Assembly: GCA_029721435.1 (NCBI GenBank)
Contig: CM056577.1
Coordinates: forward strand, 114,264,219 to 114,328,218
Direction: 5' to 3'
Source of the DNA: Gymnothorax reevesii
Taxonomy: Eukaryota > Chordata > Actinopteri > Anguilliformes > Muraenidae
DNA: 64,000 nucleotides
Below the pieces are notes generated by a model. That model worked only from the letters and a program-made list of their open reading frames with translations. It ran no database searches and had not been told where the DNA came from. Shown piece after piece: positions 46,785 to 57,700 of the stretch. Made by a program: the position numbers and the translations under genes. The number at the start of each line of letters is the position of its first letter. The first letter of the stretch is position 1.

Positions 46785-47510
46785 ACTGTGCTAAAACTAG
46801 ACCTGATTAATTGTGCAACGCCAGATCATAACACTGCCTCCAGAGGCCTGTTCATTGGGCACCATGCATAACAGGTGCAGCACTTCATGGGCTTCATTTC
46901 TTACCGTGACATGCCCATCACTCTGGAGTGGGGTAAAGCAAGATTTATAAGACCACATGACCTTTTCTTTTAGTCCTCAGTCCAATATTTATGCTCCCTT
47001 GCAAATTATACTTGTTTTTTCCCCAATTAGCCTCATTACCAAGAGGCTTTCTTATGGTCACCTGGCTTTTTAGTTCCAATCCTCCGAGTTCTTGGTGCAT
47101 TATGCATGTGGAAATGCTCTTGCACTCATAATTAAACAGCAATGAGTTCTATGATAGATTTTTTTTTTCAATTTTTACGATGAGGCGTCACCAAGCATTT
47201 TAGTGATCTCTGATCAGGTTCAATCATGATTTTTCTCCAACCCATTCTTTCCATGAAATTGACCTATCATCACTGTCCTTCCAGATTTTAATAAATTGTT
47301 GGAGAGTTCATGACACAGTTCTAGTGATTTCAGAAATCTCCTTAGTTGTTTTCTTTGCTTGATGCTGACCAACGTTTTGCCCCTCTTGAAACACTGTAAC
47401 ATTCTTTCCGATGACCATGGTTGTTTTAGAAATTGAAAGTTACGCACTGAATCGGTCTGTATTAAAAAAATTATTGCCAGCTGAAGCATATTCACCTCAG
47501 CAATAATGAT
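46785..47510 (-). mobile_element. Decayed dispersed element, type unresolved
   Basis: The stretch from cagaactgtgctaaaactag to agctgaagcatattcacc resembles a DNA-transposon relic seen widely in fish. Minus-strand 47621-47220 gives an open frame of 133 codons, but it crosses into the SINE. I do not recognise a catalytic motif. Confidence 0.35.
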
Positions 47511-47526
47511 ATAATAATAGACTCTT

Positions 47527-47720
47527 TTTTTAACGATTATTTTTTTGGGATTTTCACCTTTATCTGACAGTTTCAGAGTGGAAAGAGACAGGACGGTTGG
47601 GGAGAAGAATGGGGAAGACATGCGGCGAATGACCTGAGCCGGAATCGAACCCAGGTCGCCACAGAAAGGACACAGCCTGCATGGTGCGTGTGCCCATATT
47701 GATGAGCCACCGAGGCGCCC
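47527..47720 (-). mobile_element. tRNA-derived SINE, minus orientation
   Basis: On the minus strand it reads GGGCGCCTCGGTGGCTCATC, a GGGTTCGATTCC B-box, CATTCGCCGCATGTCTTCCC, then a tail GATAAAGGTGAAAATCCC. It is bounded by the near-perfect 16-bp direct repeat ataataatagaYtctt (47511-47526 and 47721-47736), a clear target duplication. Confidence 0.9.
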
Positions 47721-47736
47721 ATAATAATAGATTCTT

Positions 47737-48390
47737 GAGTATTTGCTTATTTAAATCCAGTCGGCCACTTTTTAAATCTTTTTGTTGGATGGGCAGTTAG
47801 TATCTGATATATAAATTAGTTTATTCAGAATCAGTCTCCACTAGGTCTATGTAAACAGCTCGCAAGCTTGCAGTCAAATGACATAGAATCAATACCATGT
47901 TAAATTTTTGCTCCAGAGAGCTGATTTTTCCACTAATAAATTGCCAAACCTTTGGGCTATTGTGGCTTTGGCTTGCTGCTATGATGGAAACTGAATTTGA
48001 TGGAAACTGAATATTTATTTTGAAATATAATTTTTATTCACTACTGGATGGAGGTTATAGGTAAATATGTTAGGCTGTTTGCAGAGCAGGCTTGGTTCAG
48101 GAGCTTAATTCATCTTATTCCAGAGATGGAATATCCAACGGTGGTGGGACTTAAAACGTCCTTTTTCTAAATAAATTACCTGCACCGCTTACTCATGAAT
48201 ATTCAATATAGATTTCGTGCCGACTAAATATTGCGAGGATATTGTGACTGCATCAGTTCAGCAGGTCAATAGATGCTAGCACCTAAAATCTGCACCGCTG
48301 CCCAAATAAACTGGTATATATAATTCCCCCTATACCATACAAGCACTAAAATAAAGAAATATTTGCATGACCGTTGCATTAAAACTACAC
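47737..48390. other. Intergenic, nothing recognised
   Basis: No exon or repeat recognised. Confidence 0.35.
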
Positions 48391-48720
48391 CTGTGCATAC
48401 TCCCTGTAATGCCCTCCCCTGCTAGGCACTCCTGTTTCCCCGGCTACCTGCCTTTCCTCAATTATTCACTTATCCCCTTGCTCTTCCTCTGGAAGTTATA
48501 CACCTGGTTTTAAGTAAGTTCATGATCTTGCCCTCAATTTATACCTTGGTTTTCCCCTTCACAGGCAGGTAGCCTCTCATAGTAACATTTTAGTTGGCAG
48601 CACCCCGGTTCGTTCCTTCGTTTTATTCCCTTGTAGTTCATTCTTTTGATTTATTTTTGCATTTTGTTTATTTAATAAAATTCCACCTCCTGCATTTGGG
48701 TCCTCCGCTTTTATGTCAGT
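48391..48720 (+). mobile_element. Possible LTR 3' portion
   Basis: The end ttaataaaattccacctcct followed by gcatttgggtcctccgct is the usual polyadenylation and 3' segment of fish Gypsy-type LTRs. A TG start and flanking duplication were not found, so borders are approximate. Confidence 0.4.
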
Positions 48721-49150
48721 TACCCGGTGCCCCTATTCCATCCTGAGGCATTGGGTGTAATAGTAGGCCACCCTTCTCCCAAGGACCCAGCAGGATTCAA
48801 CATTTCTGGCCCTGGAAGTCCCTAGTGTAGGGAAAGGTGTTCTTTGCAAGCAGGTGGCCTGATCAGCTGACACAGGTGCACTGTTCCTCACTCTTGTGCT
48901 GCGGTGCACCGGCACAGGGAGTAAGGGGCCTTTCTCGGATGCTCTGGCCCCGAGCCCCGCCCAGAGAGGGCCTCCTGCCCCTGACCCTGGCCCAGTGAAG
49001 TCCCCTTCCCCTGTTGACCCGGCTGTTGCGCGCATCAGGGTTATGGCTGAATTGAAGTGAGGAGCAAAAGTAACGGCCGTGAATTCCTCCTCAGTACTAT
49101 AATAAAGTCATTGCTAGTTACAGCAAATGTTTGTGCCATTTGTAGCTGGT
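48721..49150. other. GC-rich segment, possibly old retroelement leader
   Basis: It follows the LTR-like segment and is unusually GC-rich (48890-49030). It may be a gag-side remnant. The 100-codon minus-strand frame has no motif. Confidence 0.3.
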
Positions 49151-49277
49151 GGCACAACCAGTTATAAGGTTTGGGGGGGGGGGGCTGATACAGATTTACA
49201 ATTTGGATGATCAGAGACATTTATATATGACAAAGATCAAATCGGGAGGGGGCAAATACGTTTTCACAGCCCTGTTT
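49151..49277 (-). mobile_element. Tc1-like right terminus, family A
   Basis: gggagggggcaaatacgttt followed by tcacagccctg is the complement of the family A terminal repeat. Only this end remains, next to a run of about 12 G. Confidence 0.6.
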
Positions 49278-49739
49278 AACTGGAAGATAGACTATTTCTA
49301 AACGTGTACAATTGTTACCCAAAACCTGTCCATCCCATTTCCTTACACTAACCTTTAAAAGTGGTAATTTAAACTTCCTGTATCTTTAGAAGAAAATTAT
49401 CCATTAAAAGGTTAATAAAATGTTATAGTTTCACGGTATTAACCGAACTGTGTCAATCCGGTGCAGAACGAGTCCTCCACGGCTCTATACAGTTCTGACG
49501 GTTTGGGCTGCCATCCCAGGATAACCCACCAGTACCCTCTGAAAACACATGCATGGCCACTGTGCCGTCCTCTATCTCCAGATTCATAGCTTCTGTAGTA
49601 AAAAAAAATCCATCTCATACTTTTGAGAACAAATAATTAGATCAACAACATAAATGTAACTAATCAGATGACGCAGGGTACGCGGATAAAAGACGAAAAG
49701 AACATGCCATTGTTAGCCTCGTGGTTTTTTGTTTTGATG

Positions 49740-49880
49740 GTTTCATGGCGTGTTGGTCAAAAACTACAATTCCCACAGTACGAGGAAGCCAAAGCTCGAG
49801 CACCTGTTCGACGCTTGGCCAATTGGGCCCCAGCAACAGAAATGACGTAGTTGATTTGGTCCTTTTTTGCGCGAACCGTT
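49740..49880 (+). promoter_or_regulatory. stmn1: Stathmin core promoter, TATA-less
   Basis: In order: ACTACAATTCCCA (49763-49775), which fits the ZNF143/THAP11 site common at vertebrate promoters; an inverted-repeat CCAAT (ggccaattgggcc, 49817-49829); a CRE-like TGACGTAG (49843-49850); and an E2F-type TTTTTTGCGCGAA (49863-49875). No TATA box is seen. E2F and cell-cycle control are established for mammalian stathmin. The spacing to the predicted first exon is right. Confidence 0.65.
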
Positions 49881-49951
49881 GAGACAGAAGGATAGAGAGA
49901 ACTAGGCGCGGTAGCAGTCTCGACTCTCAAGCGAAGAGCATCACCACTAAG
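49880..49951 (+). other. stmn1: Probable stathmin untranslated exon 1
   Basis: The segment after the E2F-like site ends ccactaag followed by gtgggtg, a usable splice donor at 49952. Mammalian stathmin also begins with a noncoding exon. The start point is inferred from the promoter elements. Confidence 0.55.
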
Positions 49952-51681
49952 GTGGGTGTGACTTTTTGTCTTTCTGTTGCTCAAAGAATAATATTTATTG
50001 TAATATTTTTATTAATTATTATAGCAGCAAAATATTAGCGTGAAACATTGCGTTGTATTCGATATTTTCTTGGTTGTGTTTGACAATTTATTTTTTTTAT
50101 TACCCTTAATATTTCTTCGGGAATTCGAACGTTATCTCGTCTTGCCACAATAGACGAAAGCAATGATGAAAAATAAAACACAGTAACGTTTGCTATATAA
50201 AAGCTGACCGCTTGTGGACTTCCAACGACCGCGCGTGCTGAGCCACTGCCTGCCCTCGATTTTACGCATCCCTAGCTGGCAGCTTGTTTATGAGCTAACG
50301 TTAATAAAACCCGGGTGCCCATCTTCAACTCGTTTGGAATAAAATGAAATGAGAGGGACTGTTTCAGTTTACTTAGGTAGCAGGTTACAGCTGTTTACCA
50401 GGTTGCAGTTATTAGTGATGTTGGCTAGTTGCCTCGTTTAACGTTACCGTCCAGTCAATTCTGGGTGTGATCCTGCAATCCAAAGCCATTGTTTGCTGCC
50501 AGGCATGCTACCTCTATAGCTACCTTTATTAAATTAGCCAGCTAGCAATGCATTATAGGTATGGTCAAATTTAGTTAGCTGGTTAATATTAGGCGTAGAC
50601 TATAGACATAAACACTGCAATGCATATTGTTGCGTTACGTTATCAGGAATTTATTTTATATGGCCAGACATCAGACGACTATTGTATGATGGTGACGTTG
50701 ACTGGCAGTTTGTAGCGAGCTACAATGTGTAACTTATCATTTTCTGGGACCCGATTGACTATGTTCTTATTTTAGTTACATCACCATAACGACAGGGGAA
50801 CGTTATACATGATAACGGTAAAGTTAAGTGTCATCAAGAGACAAATCAGCAGCTCTCTTATATCGAATAATCACGTTACTCATTTGGCCTGTCAAGACAT
50901 CTTTGGGTTGGACTCCTATGATGTACAAATAATTATTAAATATGCCTGCCAATGGCTGGAACCGAATATAAGCACCACTGAATTGACTCGCATGCACCTT
51001 CGCCTAGTGAGTTTACGTCTGAATTTGCGTCCTCCAACGTTGGCTGGCGATATGAAAGGTTTGAGTTGCAAGCGGAGACGTCTGGGCTGGTCTTTGTTTG
51101 CGGCTGCTGGGCTTCTTACACAAAGACGCACACGAAGTAATTCGGTATTAGTTGAGAATCCTAAAGCAGGGATGCTGTCTGACCGACTGGCATCCCCATC
51201 CCCGCCCTTGTCCCTGTTGGTTAAAAGCTTGTCTACAGACTAGCGTTAAGTGCCTCGATGCTAATACAGTTGCGTATTGAAACAAATCCGTCGTAAGCAC
51301 TCGACTACAGCGGGCAGATGTGCAGTGGTGTTATTTGTGAAACATTTTGATTTTTTTTTGTTATAGGCCCATTGGAGAGAACCATCCGCGTGTTACCAGT
51401 TTGGTGTATCGCTCTAATCCGACAGATTCGGGTGGCGGTTGTATCGTGCTGGGAATTCTTTCATCTGCCGATGGGGGTCGCGGTAACACTGATATAAGCG
51501 ACGTTTCGTTACTGTTTCGGAATATCTAGTTCAATTCAACTATCCTTGAAGGAGGGGCGATGCCTCCTTATGACCATTTCAAAAAATCTACACACGAGGG
51601 CGCTGATGGTCAAGTTTATGGGATGTGTTCCAGTCCAGACAAAGGGTATTATAATTGATATATTTCATCTCTCTTTTAAAG
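49952..51681 (+). other. stmn1: Stathmin intron 1
   Basis: It holds a 144-codon frame at 50809-51243 without any recognised motif. The flanking promoter-proximal sequence is rich in CpG compared with the rest of the window. An acceptor tctcttttaaag ends at 51681; a second possible AG is at 51700-51701. Confidence 0.5.
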
Positions 51682-51710
51682 GCACTTTTGATCATCCCCA
51701 GTCTTCTAAA

Positions 51711-51726
51711 ATGGCCACACCCGAAG
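51711..51726 (+). CDS. stmn1: stmn1 coding exon 2 (first coding)
   Basis: Encodes MATPE plus one base of codon 6, donor gtaagt. Tiny first coding exons ending before DIQVKEL are standard in stathmin genes. Confidence 0.93.
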
Positions 51727-54700
51727 GTAAGTACAAATTTAAATGTACATAATGTTGTCTGTTGAATAATAGCTTCAATATTTACCGGAGAAATGTCTGC
51801 ACATAGTTGAGATACACAGAACACAAGATATCCTAAGATTTCCTGAATAAGATGTTTTACCTGAATGAGATGTGCATGTATTCTTCTAACCTCTAATGTA
51901 CAGTATATTGCCTGCCCTATTTAAGAACCTGGTCAAATTTGATGTTCCAATACTGTTTGGCAATTTTTTTTGTTTTTTGTTTTATTTTTTCTATGAAAAC
52001 AGAGACTTGTGTTTGGCAGTCCTCCTGAACATCTTTCAGTTGTGGAGATGGTATCTGATTGTAGCTTTGGAGTCTTTCTGACCCCATGACACTGTTAATG
52101 TCTGCAATTCTCTTAAACTGATCCTTAGGTTCCTTGCTCACTTAAACCATCCTCCTCACAGTGTATGCACTGACGCGTATCTTCTCTGAGACAGATTTTT
52201 AGGCCTTAAACTTATGATTTATGAACTTGATAGTCGAAATTGGTGTTTTTAGCCAAACTTTTAGCCATATACATCCTTGAAGCCATTTGAAAATTTTTGA
52301 GGCTCAGCAACTTACTGTGGAACATTACTGGTGTATTTTTTTCTCTTAATGATGGGGATGGATGAATAGTGGAGGTTGGCCTGCATCACCTCATTTATAC
52401 CTTGTGGAAACAGAAATTCATAGATGATCATCTGATGTTTTTCCCATTATAATGGTGAGCTTAAAAAGTAAAATATGAAAGGTAAGATGCTTAAATTAGA
52501 TTTTTGAATTTTATATGTTCAATCAACTGGGGGCCCATATATTTGCCCCACATTGTTTTTTTTTTGGGGGGGGGGTACTTATTTAAAGACAAGTATATTT
52601 TTCCTATGTCCTTAAATCACTTTTATTAAGTCAAGGTTAGTTTTCAGACAAACGTTTTGGGCACCTAAATTTGTTTTTATTCATTATTGGCCTTGGATGA
52701 TTCTTTTTTGCTTTCCTTGTTAGTGATCCTGAAGATGGAAAGTACATTGGATATGCCAAATGTAAAAAAAAAAGAAAAAAATCTTTCAGAAAATGTTTGT
52801 TTTTTTTGGTAAGCACAATTGATACAGCTAATGTAACCTTGACTGCGACCTGATTTCAACATCATCAACACTCTCTGGGAGTACTTTGAGAGACACAAGT
52901 GAGACTGCGAGTCTGCAGAAGAACTGTGGCAAGTTTTTCAATTAAGCTTAGGACAACCAAAAGCCAATGATCTAATAAAACTATATTATAGAACTATAGG
53001 ACAGTGTTCCTAATTTTTAGGCAGAGGGTAGTTGCATCAAATATTGATTTGATTTTGTTTTAAACCGTTCGCAGATCTTTATAGTGCATTTTTCAGGATT
53101 CAGAAGCATTTCTTTTGTTGACGTTTGGAAGCATCTACACTTTACGGAATTGTTTTAAATCTGCCTTAAACTTCTGCACAGTATTGTATATGTATACACT
53201 CACACACATGCAGAGGGGTGACAAATTCATGGAAGAATCAACATAAGTGTCTTATGGTGGACTTACACTGGTCCGGTGCGTCAACTGACGACTAAGCCTC
53301 CCATTCATTTTCTATGAAGAGCGGCAAGGGCGTCTGAAGCAGGGGCGCAATGCAGAATGGTAGCGGCGCGTCAGATTTGGCGCTTGCGCCACGTCGAAGA
53401 AGCTGGGATATCCTAGGTTTATGGTAATGAATCCGGCAAACGCGAAGTGAAAATCCAATCAGGGGATAGCAGACGGTATGTACGTTGTCTTCAAGGCCAC
53501 GTGACTCTGAAATAATAGTTCCGCTTCTCGCAAATTCCCCATAAAGATGTAAAAGAGAAACTGTATATATTCATCTTTTCCAATTTTGTATAGAGGGTTC
53601 CCCGCCAAATTACGGCGACAATGACAAAAACAGGAGGAAGAGGAAGGTGGCAGAGATTGTTGGTGTCTCCGGTAAGTTTATTGTTTTAGCTAAAAATTAA
53701 AACAATTGCATTTAACGGATAGCGACGTCACTGGGAATGCTGAGCCGCCCAAAAGCAGCCAAACCAAGGGAAATGAAGCGTCTGCAGGCGTTTTCGCGCC
53801 GGACCAGTGTAAATCCACCCTTAGAAAGGTGATGGGCTTCTATCAGCTGCCAGACCAGCTTCAACACACCTTGACATAGTCTTTCTTCAAGAAATATTTC
53901 CTTATTTGGTGTTTTGTGGAATCAATTATTGAGCTTACTGTGCACACATGCACGTGTATAAATGCCTACATGGGGTTTCATTTGCAGATATTGTTTTGTT
54001 TGAATTTTTACTTGCTCTTGCAAATTTTTTTTCCCCCTTCAGATATTCAGGTGAAGGAGCTAGACAAACGTGCCTCAGGGCAGGCCTTTGAAGTCATTCT
54101 GAACCCCTCCTCTCAGGAGGCCAAAGGAGACTTTCCCTTGTCCACCCCAAAGAAGAAGGACGTTTCTCTGGAGGAGATCCAGAGGAAACTTGAGGCTGCT
54201 GAGGAGAGGCGCAAGGTACAACTGAAACTTGATATGCCCTGCTCTCTCCTCGCCTGAAAGCGCATTACTTTTCTGAACCCATTCCCATTTATGTTTCCTG
54301 ATTGGTGATTAATTGTTAATGCGTACAGTGGCAAGTATCAATCTGTACAATTGTTGTCCATTTCCCCTCTGCTTGCTTTATTGTTCATTGCAATAATTAT
54401 CAAGCATTTTCCTATCCTTCTTAATGGTGAGATGAAACATCAATGTCTTTCAAAGCTTCTGAATTCCTATAGTTCTCAAAATATTTTTCTTTTTTTTCCC
54501 CTGTGTTAGTGTCCGATCGGCTCGATACGCTTTAGAAAACATGTTAAAAAATGCGATTTGGCGACAACGGTTCACATTTTAAGTTTGCTTATGTGAAAAT
54601 AAAACTGTCTTCAACCAGTGACATGACTATAATGCAGGTGAACTCTCATCCTGTTTCCCATCAGGAATCGGACAATTTAGTGAATTAATTTACTGAGCAA

Positions 54701-57700
54701 ATAGGCCACCAATAAGCTTCATTGCCATTAGTAATTAAGATGCATAGCTTTGCATCAAAGATGAAGACTACAATTTGAGATTGCATGGGTGGCAATTAAC
54801 AAAAACTTCTTAAAATTCGACTTCAAGATGAAATTTCATGTGAATGCTATATAGGTGGCCTATTTAGATAAGGTTTACATTTCACTTCTAATTAATTAAT
54901 TAATTAATTAATTAGATAATTGTCGTTCATACATCTCATATTGTTGGCTTCCTACAACTTTATCAGAAGCTGGGCTATAAAGATCTCCTTAATGACTTTG
55001 CTACCATAAAAGTTTCACACATTACATGCATTTGAAATTATTTTAAATGCATGCTATGCATCGAACTTGCACGAATAACCAATTTGCTTAATTATTCAAT
55101 TACCAAAGCTGTTCTCATAAGAAGAGTTGATAACACCGCGGCCCGGCCTGCATTTTGAAACTTTTTCTCTGCTGATTTGATAGACTTTTGATTTTATATA
55201 ATTAGAAGGCGCTAATTTCAAATCTGCCCTAAAAATTTGCGTATCACATCAGTTTTTTTTGACAAATCGTGAATTCTTTTTTTCATATAGGAAAAAACAA
55301 TGATAAATTAAAGCAAAATGACACAGTTAGATTCTGAGCATTCTGCGAGATGTATTGAAACAAAATGCTGCTTACCTAAGGATTAAATTTTCTTTTCTTT
55401 GATTTATGGGAATAATTCCGTATGGGGCAGTCTCTCTGTAGGGACCAACAGAAACGCCACCCTACATGTTGAATAAATTTTTCCATTGATTTCTCAAAAA
55501 GGCCTCATATTACCTAATTTGAGGATGATGAATTAAAAAATGCGAGTAAAAAGTTTCTATCACAGTTTTTTCACAAAATAAAAATTAAAATATTCCTTAT
55601 TATATCATATGAATAGATTTTTTTGCACTGGTCAAAACGGCGACAAATGCTATTTGGGTGTAGTGAAGCACCAACAGATGTAGCAGAAAACATCTGTATC
55701 AAGTCTGCATTTCCTCTGTCAGTGGCCTTATTACTATGCCTGACATCAGGATAAAGCACAAAATAATGTCCTTAGAATCATTCTACATGTGAAAATCAGC
55801 CAAGAATTGGACAAATGGTTCTCATCTGGCTCAGAGGAAAATAGAAATCATTTATTGTGGCAGTTTTTCCAGTGGTTAAGCACTTCTTAATCATACAAGT
55901 GGTTGTCGAAAGTGATAATACTATGAAATGCTCAACATACATTATGAGAAAATGTGACGTGCTAGAGCAAAACTGACACTATTTTTGGAATGGGCACCAT
56001 AAAGTTGGTAAGAAACAAGAATTGGATATTATTCAGTAAAAATGATGCAGGGTGGTGTAATTGAATAAATAAATGCTTGCCGCGATGCAATAATTAGTGT
56101 GCAACTATGCATCCCCGCAAATGTAGCCTATTTGGAATGCAGAAAACATTTTTATGAACTGCAATCTTTGAATGAATTCACTTGTGCTGGTGAAAAAAAC
56201 TGCTAAAATGAGAGAGAATACAGAGAAAGTAGCCTATTGGATTTAAAAAAAAAATTTATATTTTTTCATCCCTACTATATCACCGTTTAGCATGCTGTCA
56301 ATGTAGCCTGCTTTAAAATTCAATAGTACGAAGAATGCTCCCACATGCAATGTTGCAAAAATGCAGACAACTGGTACATGTAGTCTTATGTAGGCATCTA
56401 TTAGCTGCCCGTCTCTTACCATTCTTTGGGATGAGTGTCAATGCAGATAATTCAAGAAACTCTTGGTCAGGATGCAACTAACAACACCCTTATATTATAT
56501 TTTATCTGTACTATTACTATACTATTCCATATAACCCCTTCAAATGTGCTGTTATGCCAGTACCGCTGTGGCTGGTAGTTCCTGAGCCGCTAAGGATATC
56601 GATCCTGCAGGATAACGCAATGTCTCTGTACCTGGTGTGCATTATAGCATTTATCTAATTCTGCTGCTCCAAGATGGTTCTTTTCTAATGGGCATGAGTG
56701 TCACTGGGAATGTCTCCAGGCAGCTTAACTTGATGGTTTGGCAATTGATTTTGGTTTTCCTCACAACAGACCCATGAAGCTGAGGTTCTGAAGCATTTGG
56801 CTGAAAAGCGAGAGCACGTGAAGGAGGTTCAGCAGAAGGCTGTGGAGGAGAGCAGCAACTTCAGCAAAATGGCAGAGGAGAAGCTCAACCAGAAGATGGA
56901 AGCCAATAAGGAGAATCGCACAGCGCGCATGCAAGCTCTGAACGAGAAGTTCAAGGAGAAGGTAATGCTGGTTAGCTAGGATTTTGGAAACTTTTTATTT
57001 TTATTCTCCAACAATTCAGCCGCTAAGCTAGCTTAACAACTCCTACTTTCAGTGACATGACTGCTGGCTGAAAATCCAATGGTCCAATATGAGTCATGCA
57101 GTCTTCCAGGAAATATGTTTTTAATTCGGTAGAATTTCTTCCGCCTTATTATGGTGGTAAGCTATCGGCCAAGCTATCTTTTTTCAGTCAGGGACATGCA
57201 CTCAGCTCACAACGTTACACCTTGGGGTGTTAACGAAAATTAATCTGGTTGTCATAGTGACAGGATGAGCTTGCAGATGAAACAAGATAGAGGTCAACAT
57301 AAAGTGTTGATTGCAATGCCTCTGCCTACCACAGCTTCATATGTCCGAAAAGTTGATATTTGGTCCCGGTATACAGCTGATATTATGTGACCTTGACCTT
57401 TGACCTGATGATCCCCGAAACCTAATCAGTTCCCCTCAGTGGGGAGTTGCGATACCTGATTTGGTTAAAATGTTTCCACTTCTTCAGTAGACATTGCACA
57501 CATAAGATATGTGTGACGGAAAGATGGTGTGACAGAAGGGCAGACGACTGGGAGACGGTATGCCTCTTGTCCACCGTGTGGCGGCGGTGTAATTAGACTT
57601 TTTGCTGGGGGAGGGAATCGTTTAAATTGCCGGTAGCCATATACACCTGGGCAAAAGTTAAGCACCACCCAATTCATAAAACAAGTTTCACTTCACAAAA

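Noticed and set aside
48733..49035. GC-rich 100-codon frame as a possible exon
   Set aside because: It follows an LTR-like segment and lacks splice sites or a recognised domain, so retroelement residue is more likely.
50809..51243. 144-codon frame in stathmin intron 1
   Set aside because: No family resemblance, no splice signals of its own, and it lies inside an intron of a well-supported gene.
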